From assembly GCA_944386595.1 (NCBI GenBank), contig CALXBQ010000035.1:1-45892 (forward strand): 45,892 bases of DNA, written 5' to 3'. The stretch's first letter is position 1. Every line of letters starts with the position of its first letter. Source of the DNA: an uncultured Clostridia bacterium (GTDB lineage Bacteria; Bacillota; Clostridia; Peptostreptococcales; Anaerovoracaceae). Below, piece after piece: positions 16,510 to 25,157 of this stretch. The position numbers and the translations under genes are program-made. The notes under the pieces are model-generated. The model made no database searches and was not told where the DNA came from. It saw only the letters and a program-made list of their open reading frames with translations.

Positions 16510-16524
16510 GACGGGAGATTACGA

Positions 16525-17649
16525 ATGGAGTTCAGAGATTTAAAAAAGCAATACAGTGTTCTGAAAAAGGACATAGATGAAGCCATACTGAAGGTTGCTG
16601 CGGACTGCAATTTCATATTAGGCAATCAGGTGAAAGCTCTCGAAGAAGAACTTGCCGATTACGTCGGTGTGAACCATTGCATAAGCTGCGCGAACGGTAC
16701 CGATGCGCTTTCCATAGCGATGATGGCATGGGGAATAGGAAAGGGAGACGCAGTTTTTGTTCCGGATTTTACTTTTTTTTCATCGGGTGAAATAGTTTCG
16801 CACTGCGGCGCGACACCGGTATTTGTGGATGTAGATGAAAATACGTTTAACATAAGCGCGGATTCCCTGGAAAATGCGGTGATAAAGGTGAAGAATGAGG
16901 GAATTCTTATGCCGAAGGCCGTAGTGGCCGTAGATCTTTTCGGACTGCCTGCAGATTTTGATGCAGTGCGTAAAGTGACAGACAAATACGGCCTGCTGGT
17001 TTTGGAGGACGGAGCTCAAGGATTCGGAGGACGTATAGGGGATAAAATGGCATGCAGCTTCGGTGATATTTCTACCACTTCGTTCTTTCCGGCAAAGCCT
17101 CTGGGATGCTATGGGGATGGAGGAGCTTTGTTTACCGATAACGACGGGCTTGCGGAGCTTATCCGTTCCATCAGAGTTCACGGCAAAGGCACTCAGAAAT
17201 ATGATAATGTACGGATAGGCCTTAACTCCAGACTGGATACTATACAGGCCGCTGTACTTTCCATAAAGCTTAAGGCGTTAAAAGCGTATGAGCTTGACGA
17301 TATAAACAAGGCTGCCGGAAAATATACGGAAAGGCTCAGCGGTTTTGTGAAAACCCCGGTTATCCCGAGTGGATTTTACTCGTCGTGGGCTCAATATACT
17401 TTAAAGCTGAAATCACGGGAGCAGCGTGATTGCGTTCAGGCAGCTCTTAAAGAGCGGGGAATACCGACAATGGTATATTATCCGAAGCCGATGCATAGGC
17501 AGCTGGCTTTCGGAATCGGAGAAACATACGACTTTGACTGCAGCGTTACGGAGAAGCTCTGCGATACGGTTCTTTCACTTCCGATGCACCCGTATCTTAC
17601 AGATGATGATATTGAGACAGTTTGCGAGAATGTTATAACGTTAATTTAA
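16525..17649 (+). CDS. wbpE: DegT/DnrJ/EryC1 aminotransferase (WbpE/WlbC type)
   Basis: A 374-residue PLP-dependent aminotransferase. It begins with MEFRDLKKQY, typical of the WlbC/WbpE subgroup, carries LEDGAQGFGG with the cofactor Asp, and has the PLP lysine K191 in SFFPAKPLGCYGDGGA. It would aminate C3 of the 3-keto sugar made by the Gfo/Idh dehydrogenase at 11701. It is separated from the other three pathway genes by three genes but is on the same strand with short gaps. The C-terminal PLPMHPYLTDDDIETV stretch is the usual end of the family. Confidence 0.83.
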   Translation: MEFRDLKKQYSVLKKDIDEAILKVAADCNFILGNQVKALEEELADYVGVNHCISCANGTDALSIAMMAWGIGKGDAVFVPDFTFFSSGEIVSHCGATPVFVDVDENTFNISADSLENAVIKVKNEGILMPKAVVAVDLFGLPADFDAVRKVTDKYGLLVLEDGAQGFGGRIGDKMACSFGDISTTSFFPAKPLGCYGDGGALFTDNDGLAELIRSIRVHGKGTQKYDNVRIGLNSRLDTIQAAVLSIKLKALKAYELDDINKAAGKYTERLSGFVKTPVIPSGFYSSWAQYTLKLKSREQRDCVQAALKERGIPTMVYYPKPMHRQLAFGIGETYDFDCSVTEKLCDTVLSLPMHPYLTDDDIETVCENVITLI

Positions 17650-17674
17650 AGGAATATGAGAAGGAGGAAGAAGA

Positions 17675-19600
17675 TTGAAAAAGATAGTCACCATTGTGCT
17701 TGCATTAACCATGATTTTGACCTCGTCAGTATATGCTTTTGCGGCGGAGACAAAGGCGACAAGTGAGGATGAGATTTTGGACACCTGGGAGAACGATCCG
17801 TCAAAGTATTCCACGGCATTTTCCAAGTACTACCACAACCCCATGTTTAACGATGTGGTAAGACGTAACGCTATAGACGTATCCATATTCCAGTACGATA
17901 TAGACTGGAAGAAAGTCAAGGCGGACGGTATAGACTATGCCATCATAAGAATCGGCGGAAGATATTATGGCGGCGGCGGACTTTATCCTGATGACTATTT
18001 TGAAAAGAACTATAAAGAAGCAAGGGCTGCAGGCGTAAAGGTGGGAATATACTTCTACTCTCAGGCTAAGGACGAGGAAGAAGCCAGAGAAGAAGTGGAC
18101 TACTTCATGGACATCTTGGACGGACGCGATCTTGACATGCCTGTATATATGGACTACGAGTGCCCGTCTGGGTCGAGAATATCGAAAATGAGTAAAACCG
18201 AGGGCACAAAAAACGTCATAGCTTTCTGCAAGGCAGTGGAATCATACGGATATGAAGCCGGATTCTATTCATATCCTGCATTTATCAACAAGTATGTGGA
18301 TCCTTCTCAGATAAGCGGCACATATGCTGTCTGGGTCGCTCATTATCACAAGTATTGCTCCTATTCATATGACTATGATATGTGGCAGTATACATCCGGC
18401 GGCAAGGTAAACGGAATCAGCGGAAGAGTCGACATGAATTTCTACTACGACAAGAATACAAAGAGAAAAGATTTGTCTAAAACAGCCGCATCCCTGGAAT
18501 ACATAAAGACTGCCTATGACGAAAAAGAAAAGAAGCCAAAGGTTACTGTCAACGGTCTTACGGAGGGTAAGGATTATTTCGTTTCATACACTGACAACAC
18601 TGAAATTGGGACAGCTACTGTTACGGTAAAGGGTAAGAACGATTATAAAGGAACCATAACCCTTAAGTTTGAGATACTTAAGGAGCTTAAGGGCTCCGAT
18701 GCCGTATTTGCGAAGACGAATGAGTTGAGAGTATATGGTTCCGACAGGTATGAAACGGCTTTCGGCGTGGCCGATACATTAAAAACATACAAGGGAATCT
18801 CAAAATTTGACAGTGTTATTGTAGCTTCGGGAGCTAATTACGCGGATGCGCTGGCGGCAAGTTACCTGGCTGAGAAGAAGGATGCGCCTATTCTTCTGAC
18901 AGATACTGCAGAAAGCAACGAGAAGCGGGTGAAGGACTACATATCAAAGAACCTGAAGAGCGGTGGTACCGTATATGTAATCGGAGGAACTACAGCTATG
19001 ACAGAAAGATTCCAAAACAGCCTTTCAGGTTATAATGTTAAGCGTCTTTCCGGAGATGACAGATATGATACTAATCTTGCGATTCTCACTGAAGGGGGCA
19101 GCGCATCTAACGGTATAATCGTAAGCAGCGGTCTTAATTACGCAGACAGCCTTTCTGCATCCGCCACCGGAATGCCTATACTCCTTGTAGGTAAGACTCT
19201 TACGGAAGAACAGATTGCTTATCTTTCCAATTCCGGCGGAAAAGTTTACATAGTGGGAGGAAATACAGCAATATCCGCTGATGTAGAAGCGCAGATCAGG
19301 GAGGTTAAGTCCAGCGTTAGCAGAATCGCAGGAAATAACAGGTATGAGACGTCTTATAGGATTGCTTCAACGTTCTATAGCGGTAAAAGAACAGCCTTAA
19401 TTACAGCTTATGGAATGGATTATCCTGACGGCCTTGTGGCCAGTTCTTTAGGTCAGGCTATGGATTCACCTGTGCTGCTGATAAATAAAAATGATTTGAC
19501 GTACGCACAGCAGTATGCTAAACAGAGCAGCGTTGAAAGCGTTGCTGCCGTTGTCGGACCTTCGCTGCTTGCCGACAGTGTAGTAAACAGCATAATATAG
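17675..19600 (+). CDS. secreted GH25 muramidase with three CWB2 cell-wall-binding modules
   Basis: A 641-residue protein. A signal peptide (about 1-24, cleavage near AFAAE) is followed by a GH25 lysozyme domain (about 63-270). Its catalytic acids are visible as D68 in DVSIFQYDIDW and D160/E162 in YMDYEC. A short beta-rich linker (about 285-345) leads to three Pfam CWB2-type repeats (about 355-641), each with a GxxRYET/RYDT start, a YADAL/YADSL/YPDGL motif and a VGG element. The start is TTG at 17675, 7 nt after AAGGAGG. The enzyme should cleave the peptidoglycan glycan strand while bound to an anionic wall polymer. It sits inside the glycan locus just before the ABC exporter. Confidence 0.92.
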   Translation: MKKIVTIVLALTMILTSSVYAFAAETKATSEDEILDTWENDPSKYSTAFSKYYHNPMFNDVVRRNAIDVSIFQYDIDWKKVKADGIDYAIIRIGGRYYGGGGLYPDDYFEKNYKEARAAGVKVGIYFYSQAKDEEEAREEVDYFMDILDGRDLDMPVYMDYECPSGSRISKMSKTEGTKNVIAFCKAVESYGYEAGFYSYPAFINKYVDPSQISGTYAVWVAHYHKYCSYSYDYDMWQYTSGGKVNGISGRVDMNFYYDKNTKRKDLSKTAASLEYIKTAYDEKEKKPKVTVNGLTEGKDYFVSYTDNTEIGTATVTVKGKNDYKGTITLKFEILKELKGSDAVFAKTNELRVYGSDRYETAFGVADTLKTYKGISKFDSVIVASGANYADALAASYLAEKKDAPILLTDTAESNEKRVKDYISKNLKSGGTVYVIGGTTAMTERFQNSLSGYNVKRLSGDDRYDTNLAILTEGGSASNGIIVSSGLNYADSLSASATGMPILLVGKTLTEEQIAYLSNSGGKVYIVGGNTAISADVEAQIREVKSSVSRIAGNNRYETSYRIASTFYSGKRTALITAYGMDYPDGLVASSLGQAMDSPVLLINKNDLTYAQQYAKQSSVESVAAVVGPSLLADSVVNSII

Positions 19601-19601
19601 C

Positions 19602-19654
19602 ATAACAGCAATAGCAGGTTTTAGCGCCTGCTATTGTTATATAAGCGGTTTTTT
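19602..19654 (+). terminator. terminator after the GH25-CWB2 gene
   Basis: A stem pairs 19602-19618 with 19627-19640, with a 3-nt bulge and an 8-nt loop. The T-tract (TTTTTT) comes about 9 nt later, so the terminator is imperfect. Confidence 0.6.
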
Positions 19655-19662
19655 GGTATAAT
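19634..19662 (+). promoter_or_regulatory. promoter of the ABC exporter segment
   Basis: TTGTTA (19634-19639), a 17-nt spacer and a perfect TATAAT (19657-19662) with an extended TGG. The -35 box is in the 3' arm of the preceding hairpin, the same layout as at 4680. Confidence 0.75.
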
Positions 19663-19698
19663 ATTCGGGTATTAATTTTTCTGAAAGGAAATCAGCTT

Positions 19699-20505
19699 TT
19701 GAATACTTTAAAGGAAATTCTCAGGGAACACTGGGAATATAAGAAGCAGATTTTGAAGCTCGCAAAGTCGGACATAATAAAGACGTATAAAGGCGCGGCG
19801 CTGGGCTGGATATGGGCTATCGCAAAGCCGGCAGTGACTATTGCCGTGTTCTATTTTGCATTTTCCGTGGGACTTAAGAGCAATAAACCGGTGGAGGGAT
19901 ATCCGTATTTTCTTTGGCTTATCGCCGGAATGATGCCGTGGTTTTACATGAGAGATACGATTATTGCCGGAGCGGACTCCATAAGGCGGTATAAGTACCT
20001 GGTTACGAAAATAAAGTATCCGGTATCCACCATACCTACATATGTGAACATATCTCAGTTCGTTATAAACGTCGGACTTAACGTGATAATGTTCGCCATA
20101 TTCATGTTGTACGGACGTATGCCGGATATATACTGGCTTCAGATACCGTTTTACATGATTCTGATGCTGCTGTTTTTCAACGCATGGTCCCTTTTTGCGG
20201 GAATGCTTTCAGCCATGAGCAAGGACTTTCTGAACCTGGTCAAAGCCGTGGTCACGGCGCTGTTCTGGATAAGCGGAATAATGTACAACGTAAACGGCAT
20301 ATCCATAGGCTGGATTAAAACGATAATGCTTTTTAATCCGATCACTATAATCGTAAACGGTTTCAGAAACAGTCTCATATATAAGGAATGGTTCTGGGAA
20401 AATACAGGAGAGCTTGTCAATTTTGCCATAATGTACGCACTGATGCTCATTTTGGCTATATGGTCATACAGGAAGCTTAGAAAGGAAATACCGGACGTAC
20501 TGTAG
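19699..20505 (+). CDS. ABC-2 polysaccharide/teichoic acid exporter permease (TagG/Wzm type)
   Basis: A 268-residue membrane protein with about six hydrophobic segments and the ABC-2 family motifs KTYKGAALGWIWAIAKP near the N terminus and LFNPITIIVNGFRNSL near the C terminus. The start is TTG at 19699, with AAAGGA 9 nt upstream. Together with the following ATPase it should export an undecaprenyl-linked polymer to the outer face of the membrane. It has its own promoter, so this part of the locus can be expressed separately from the upstream genes. Confidence 0.87.
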   Translation: MNTLKEILREHWEYKKQILKLAKSDIIKTYKGAALGWIWAIAKPAVTIAVFYFAFSVGLKSNKPVEGYPYFLWLIAGMMPWFYMRDTIIAGADSIRRYKYLVTKIKYPVSTIPTYVNISQFVINVGLNVIMFAIFMLYGRMPDIYWLQIPFYMILMLLFFNAWSLFAGMLSAMSKDFLNLVKAVVTALFWISGIMYNVNGISIGWIKTIMLFNPITIIVNGFRNSLIYKEWFWENTGELVNFAIMYALMLILAIWSYRKLRKEIPDVL

Positions 20506-20518
20506 TCCGTGTTCTGAT

Positions 20519-21301
20519 ATGGAAAAAGCGATAGAATTTAAACACGTAACGAAAAGATATAAATTATATAAGAATGACAAAGAACGCTTTAAGGGCATCT
20601 TTTTCAAGAATATAAAGGCAAAGGAAAAGAAAGCCATAAACGATATTTCTTTTGTAGTTGAAAAGGGAGAATCGGTGGCTCTTTTCGGACGAAACGGCGC
20701 AGGAAAGTCTACCCTCCTGAAGATGATAACCCAGGTGGTTTTTCCGACCAGCGGCGAGATATATGTGGACGGCAGGGTCAGCGCGCTTTTAGAGCTTACC
20801 GCAGGCTTTGATATGGAGTTCACCGGACGTGAAAATATATATTTCAGAGGGCAGCTCATGGGCATACCTCACGACGAGATACAGGAGCTGGAGCCGGAAA
20901 TCGTCGATTTTGCCGAGCTGGGTGATTACATCGATCAGCCGGTGAGAACTTATTCCAGCGGAATGAAGGCAAGGCTGGGCTTTGCAATCAACGCGAATAT
21001 AAAGCCTGAAATACTCATCGTGGACGAAGCGTTGAGCGTAGGAGACAAAGCCTTCAGGCTCAAGTGCAACGCCAAGATAAACGAAATAGTTGCGAGCGGA
21101 GTTACATTTCTTTTCGTAACACACTCTACGAACGTTGCGAAGGACTTCTGCAAGCGCGGAATAGTAATGAAGCAGGGGAAGATGATTCTGGATGACACCT
21201 GCGAGAAAGCCGCAGAATTCTATGAGAAGATGGTTGCAGAGGAAATAGAGAGAAAGAAGAAGATACAGGAAGAGAAGAAGAAGGAAAAGCTTTTTCAGTA
21301 G
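20519..21301 (+). CDS. ABC exporter ATPase (TagH/Wzt type)
   Basis: A 260-residue ATPase. Walker A is GRNGAGKST, the signature is YSSGM, Walker B is ILIVDEALS, and the switch His is in VTHST. The AFDxEFTGRENIYF-like stretch before the signature is typical of polysaccharide and teichoic acid exporters. The C terminus is a short charged tail rich in Lys and Glu (about 238-260), without the glycan-recognition domain of long Wzt proteins. It pairs with the permease 13 nt upstream. Confidence 0.88.
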   Translation: MEKAIEFKHVTKRYKLYKNDKERFKGIFFKNIKAKEKKAINDISFVVEKGESVALFGRNGAGKSTLLKMITQVVFPTSGEIYVDGRVSALLELTAGFDMEFTGRENIYFRGQLMGIPHDEIQELEPEIVDFAELGDYIDQPVRTYSSGMKARLGFAINANIKPEILIVDEALSVGDKAFRLKCNAKINEIVASGVTFLFVTHSTNVAKDFCKRGIVMKQGKMILDDTCEKAAEFYEKMVAEEIERKKKIQEEKKKEKLFQ

Positions 21302-21319
21302 ATAAGGGGATTTTGGAGC

Positions 21320-22780
21320 ATGTACGTACTGCAGGACTGCTTTATAGCGTTTTTCGGATTTACATATAAATACACGAAAAGAATTCCGATTACCGTGCGG
21401 AATCTGATTGCGTTTTTGTGTATTCTGTTTCTTACATCAGAGTTCTATCTTCTGATGGTAGTAAATCATACTGGACTGACGGACTTTACGGTGAGGAAGC
21501 TTACATTTTGGGGAAACATAGTGATGCTGATTCTGGCAGCTGTGAGCGTCAGGGGAGAACTGCATAGGATCAGGTGGAATAAATGGATAGTTTATCCCTA
21601 CCTTTTCTCCGCAGTATATATGCTGTTTACAAGCTTTCATCATTATCCGGGAAGAAGCTACGATACATTTCCTATCCAGCTTCTGTTTATATTTCCGGCC
21701 ATTTATTTCGTGTGGGGAAACAGAAAACACCAGAAAATATACTACGAATGGCTTGCTAAAGCTTCGATGGGAATCGGCGCGGTCTTGATATTGGCGACAC
21801 TAATCTTTGCTCCTATTGGAAATGATACGGTAATAAGCAGTCAGTACTGCGGATTAACCGACAATCCAAATCTGTTGTCAATGCTGCTGATGATTTCCAT
21901 GGCAGGTACTCTTTATCTGATGAACATGGAGAATAAGCTGTCGATTTTTTACGCGATTCTCACCGGTGTTTCATTGGGAATGATTTTTCTTTCCAACTCC
22001 AGGGGAGGAATCATCGTCGGATTGTTTGAAATTGCAGCGTGGGTCATATTGACACTGAGAAGAGACTGGAAAAAGTACGGGGCGAAGCTGCTGGCCGTCG
22101 TTGCAGCCGGGCTTATCATAATATCCGTATGCGTACCCGTCACGGATATTATTCTCGACAGAGGAACCGGGTCCCAGTCATCTGAAGAGACAACTCAGAG
22201 TATCGAAGGGATTAGGGAGAAAACGGATAGCAGGTTCAGCACGGAGGGGAAAAATATGAACGAATTCACCTCCGGGAGAATAGAAATATGGAAATGGCAT
22301 ATCAGGCAGTTTAATCTGTTAGGACATGACTGTACAGATCATCAGATAAAGCTCAACGAAGGAGACAAGGCTCTTCACAATGCCCATAATACATATATTG
22401 AACTTGCCTACAGATACGGGCTGCCTGCAGGTATAGGGTATACGGTTTTCATGTTGGCAGTAATAGTATGCCTTATAAAAGCTGCATTGATAAAGGGACG
22501 AAATCGTTATGTGCTACTGATTTCACTCTTTTCGCTGGCATATTTTATAGAATCACTGGTAGACGTGATGACGTTACCGTTTGAAAGAGGGCCTGTGCTG
22601 ATGTTCTATCTGGCTCTGGTGGGGGTTTTTGAGGACGATATTATGAACAGCTCAGGGGAGGAAAAGGTTACATATGATTCAAGTAAAAAATCTGGGATTT
22701 ACAATAGTGAACATGAGCTGGGAGAGAATATTCCTGAACATAGACGTTCAATCAGAATACGCAGGAAACGTTTCTTTTAA
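21320..22780 (+). CDS. O-antigen ligase / polymerase-like membrane protein
   Basis: A 486-residue polytopic membrane protein with about ten hydrophobic segments and a large extracytoplasmic loop (about 275-355) before an HNAHNTYIELAYRYG motif, the signature region of the O-antigen ligase/Wzy superfamily. It could polymerise repeat units or transfer a finished glycan to a wall acceptor; sequence alone does not separate these roles. The last 36 residues are polar and are encoded in a 107-nt out-of-frame overlap with the next gene. A GGGGA ribosome binding site precedes the ATG. Confidence 0.78.
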   Translation: MYVLQDCFIAFFGFTYKYTKRIPITVRNLIAFLCILFLTSEFYLLMVVNHTGLTDFTVRKLTFWGNIVMLILAAVSVRGELHRIRWNKWIVYPYLFSAVYMLFTSFHHYPGRSYDTFPIQLLFIFPAIYFVWGNRKHQKIYYEWLAKASMGIGAVLILATLIFAPIGNDTVISSQYCGLTDNPNLLSMLLMISMAGTLYLMNMENKLSIFYAILTGVSLGMIFLSNSRGGIIVGLFEIAAWVILTLRRDWKKYGAKLLAVVAAGLIIISVCVPVTDIILDRGTGSQSSEETTQSIEGIREKTDSRFSTEGKNMNEFTSGRIEIWKWHIRQFNLLGHDCTDHQIKLNEGDKALHNAHNTYIELAYRYGLPAGIGYTVFMLAVIVCLIKAALIKGRNRYVLLISLFSLAYFIESLVDVMTLPFERGPVLMFYLALVGVFEDDIMNSSGEEKVTYDSSKKSGIYNSEHELGENIPEHRRSIRIRRKRFF

Positions 22781-24371
22781 GCTTGTCGATTTTGGAAGAC
22801 AGACTATAAATGCAGAAGAGGTGGAAGAGTATGGCGCAGAACCTGAAAAAGAAGTCGATATCAGGAGAAGCGTAGATTTACTCTATGATGAAAAGGATAA
22901 CAACGTTTATAAATTCTGCTTAAATATGTCTGCAATAGATGGGAGAGAATTTCTTGATAACGGAAGATGGAGGCTCTGCGCTTTCCCCGAAGGTGACAAT
23001 GAAATCATTTCGGTAGTCCATGTGAACAATGAACTGGCATACAAAATTGATGACTTTTCGAGGATATTCAGATACGGAAAGGGAAAATATGCTTATAATC
23101 TGTCATTCAGCGTAAGCACTGAGGATGGAGAAAATCTGGAGCTTTTCTTCAATAACTACTTTATGATTGTCAATAAAAAATGGAAGAAGAGGAGATATAT
23201 TCAGGAGGCGTTCACAGCAAAGGGGAAAGTCAAGAGATTCTATATGTATTGTGTGATATGGCTGATACGAGGGTTTTATCATTTCTTCTCTTCGGTTACG
23301 CCAAAAAATGGAACAAAAATTCTGTTCATGTCAGAAACAAAGGATTACCTGTGGGGAAATCTTAAATATATAGACGACAGAATAAAAGAAAGAGGTCTTG
23401 ACGATAAGTTTCATATATCATATTCTTTAAGAAAATCCGTCGGGAATAATAAAAGCGCTTTAAGCTGGATTAGAACGGTATTTCTTGTCGCAAAGCAGGA
23501 TTACATATTTATAGATGATTATGCTCCGATATTCGGATTCTTTAAACTAAGTCCGAAAACGAAATTAATTCAGGTCTGGCATGCAGGAGAAGGTTTCAAG
23601 TCTGTAGGATACAGCAGATTTGGAAAAGCCGGCTCTCCGTTCCCGTCGGAGTCCTGCCATAAGGCATATACTTACGCCCTTACCGGATCCAGAAGCCTTG
23701 TAAAGGTGTATGAGGAAGTGTTTGGTATTGAAAAATCTGCATTTCTTCCGACAGGAATGGCAAGACTTGACGATTTTCTGGATGCGAATAAAATTGAGGA
23801 TTTCAAAATGGATTTCTTTAAAAAGTATCCGGAATTTAACGGTAAAAAGATTATCCTGTTTGCTCCTACATTCAGAGGAACGGGGCAGCACAATGCATAC
23901 TACGATTATGATATGCTTGATTTAAAGCGTATATATGAGTTCTGCGGAAATGAGTGGATTTTTCTTGTCAAGATGCATCCTTTTGTCAGGGAGCCGATAG
24001 AAATACCGGAGGAGTATGCGGATAGAATCCGGGACTTTGCGGAGTACCCTAACATAAATGACCTGTATTATGTTACGGACATTTTAATTACGGATTACTC
24101 ATCAAACTACTATGAATTTGCGCTAATGGAGAAACCGGTTTTATTTTATACGTATGACAGAGAGTTTTATGAGCTCACGCGAGGTGTGCATCGTGACGTG
24201 AAAAGCCACGCTCCGGGTAAGGTGTGTGATAATTTTGATGAGCTGATGAACGCATTGAAAGCCGGCGATTACGAAGAGTATAAAATCGAACAGTTTGTAA
24301 AGGATAATTTCAGTGAATATGACGGTCATGCAGCTGACAAAGCAATAGATGCTATTCTGCTGAACAGATGA
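22674..24371 (+). CDS. CDP-glycerol glycerophosphotransferase family protein (TagF-like)
   Basis: A 565-residue protein. An N-terminal beta-rich region (about 1-170) is followed by a Glyphos_transf domain (about 210-565) with QVWHAGEGFKS, FAPTFRGTG, VKMHPF and ITDYSSNYYEF, which match the catalytic core of TagB/TagF/TarL. It should add glycerol-phosphate or a related alditol-phosphate to a lipid-linked glycan at the membrane. The start overlaps the upstream gene by 107 nt. It is retained because GGGAGG lies upstream and the N-terminal WERIFLNIDV segment looks like the family's accessory domain. Confidence 0.83.
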   Translation: MIQVKNLGFTIVNMSWERIFLNIDVQSEYAGNVSFKLVDFGRQTINAEEVEEYGAEPEKEVDIRRSVDLLYDEKDNNVYKFCLNMSAIDGREFLDNGRWRLCAFPEGDNEIISVVHVNNELAYKIDDFSRIFRYGKGKYAYNLSFSVSTEDGENLELFFNNYFMIVNKKWKKRRYIQEAFTAKGKVKRFYMYCVIWLIRGFYHFFSSVTPKNGTKILFMSETKDYLWGNLKYIDDRIKERGLDDKFHISYSLRKSVGNNKSALSWIRTVFLVAKQDYIFIDDYAPIFGFFKLSPKTKLIQVWHAGEGFKSVGYSRFGKAGSPFPSESCHKAYTYALTGSRSLVKVYEEVFGIEKSAFLPTGMARLDDFLDANKIEDFKMDFFKKYPEFNGKKIILFAPTFRGTGQHNAYYDYDMLDLKRIYEFCGNEWIFLVKMHPFVREPIEIPEEYADRIRDFAEYPNINDLYYVTDILITDYSSNYYEFALMEKPVLFYTYDREFYELTRGVHRDVKSHAPGKVCDNFDELMNALKAGDYEEYKIEQFVKDNFSEYDGHAADKAIDAILLNR

Positions 24372-24383
24372 GAGGAGACCAGC

Positions 24384-25145
24384 ATGAGTAAAAACATAGC
24401 CATTATTTTTGCGGGGGGAAGCGGAGCCAGAATGGGATCCGGTGTGCCAAAGCAGTTTCTCGAAGTAAACGGCAAACCGATTATAATACACACGTTGGAG
24501 ATTTTCGAGGATCATCCGGCAATAGACGAGATTTATGTGGCTTGTAAAACCGAATACATAAGCAAGCTTAGGAGATTGGTCGATCGATTTTGGATTACCA
24601 AGGTTAGGAACATTGTTCCTGGTGGTGAAACGGGACAGGATTCTATTTATAATGCACTTAAGGCATGTTCAGAGAACTGTGTTGGAGATGATATCGTTCT
24701 AATTCATGATGGTGTTCGGCCTTGTATAACTCCGGAACTTATCGACGACGTGATAGAATCTGTAAAGGAAAACGGTTCTGCCGTAACATGTACGCCTATG
24801 TACGAGACACCTGTAGTCAGCAGAGGAGGAAAGATAGTGGAAGATACTCCTCCTAGGGCTGATTTTTATACTGCGCAGGCTCCACAGAGCTTTTACCTAG
24901 GCGACATTCTGGAAGCACATGAAAAAATCAGGTCATCGGAAAAAGGATATGAGGGCATCGTGGATAGCTGCACTTTAATGAGGCGTTTAGGGAAGGATGT
25001 TGCGATAGTCGAAGGCAACAGAGGAAATATTAAGGTTACAACGCCCGAAGATTTATATATATTCAGAGCGATGATACAGTACAGAGAAACACAAGATGCT
25101 TTCGGATTGAATCAAAAAGAAATTCCGGAAAAGCTTAAAAAGTGA
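24384..25145 (+). CDS. IspD/TarI-type cytidylyltransferase
   Basis: A 253-residue nucleotidyltransferase. The nucleotide-binding motif FAGGSGARMGSGVPKQFLEV opens the protein, and IHDGVRPCI and TAQAPQSF follow. The family includes IspD (MEP cytidylyltransferase) and TarI (ribitol-5-phosphate cytidylyltransferase). Its place between a TagF-type transferase and a sugar epimerase favours a CDP-alditol role. The isoprenoid genes dxr and ispG are elsewhere in the window, so an IspD role cannot be excluded. Confidence 0.82.
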   Translation: MSKNIAIIFAGGSGARMGSGVPKQFLEVNGKPIIIHTLEIFEDHPAIDEIYVACKTEYISKLRRLVDRFWITKVRNIVPGGETGQDSIYNALKACSENCVGDDIVLIHDGVRPCITPELIDDVIESVKENGSAVTCTPMYETPVVSRGGKIVEDTPPRADFYTAQAPQSFYLGDILEAHEKIRSSEKGYEGIVDSCTLMRRLGKDVAIVEGNRGNIKVTTPEDLYIFRAMIQYRETQDAFGLNQKEIPEKLKK

Positions 25146-25157
25146 AAGAGGACAAAA

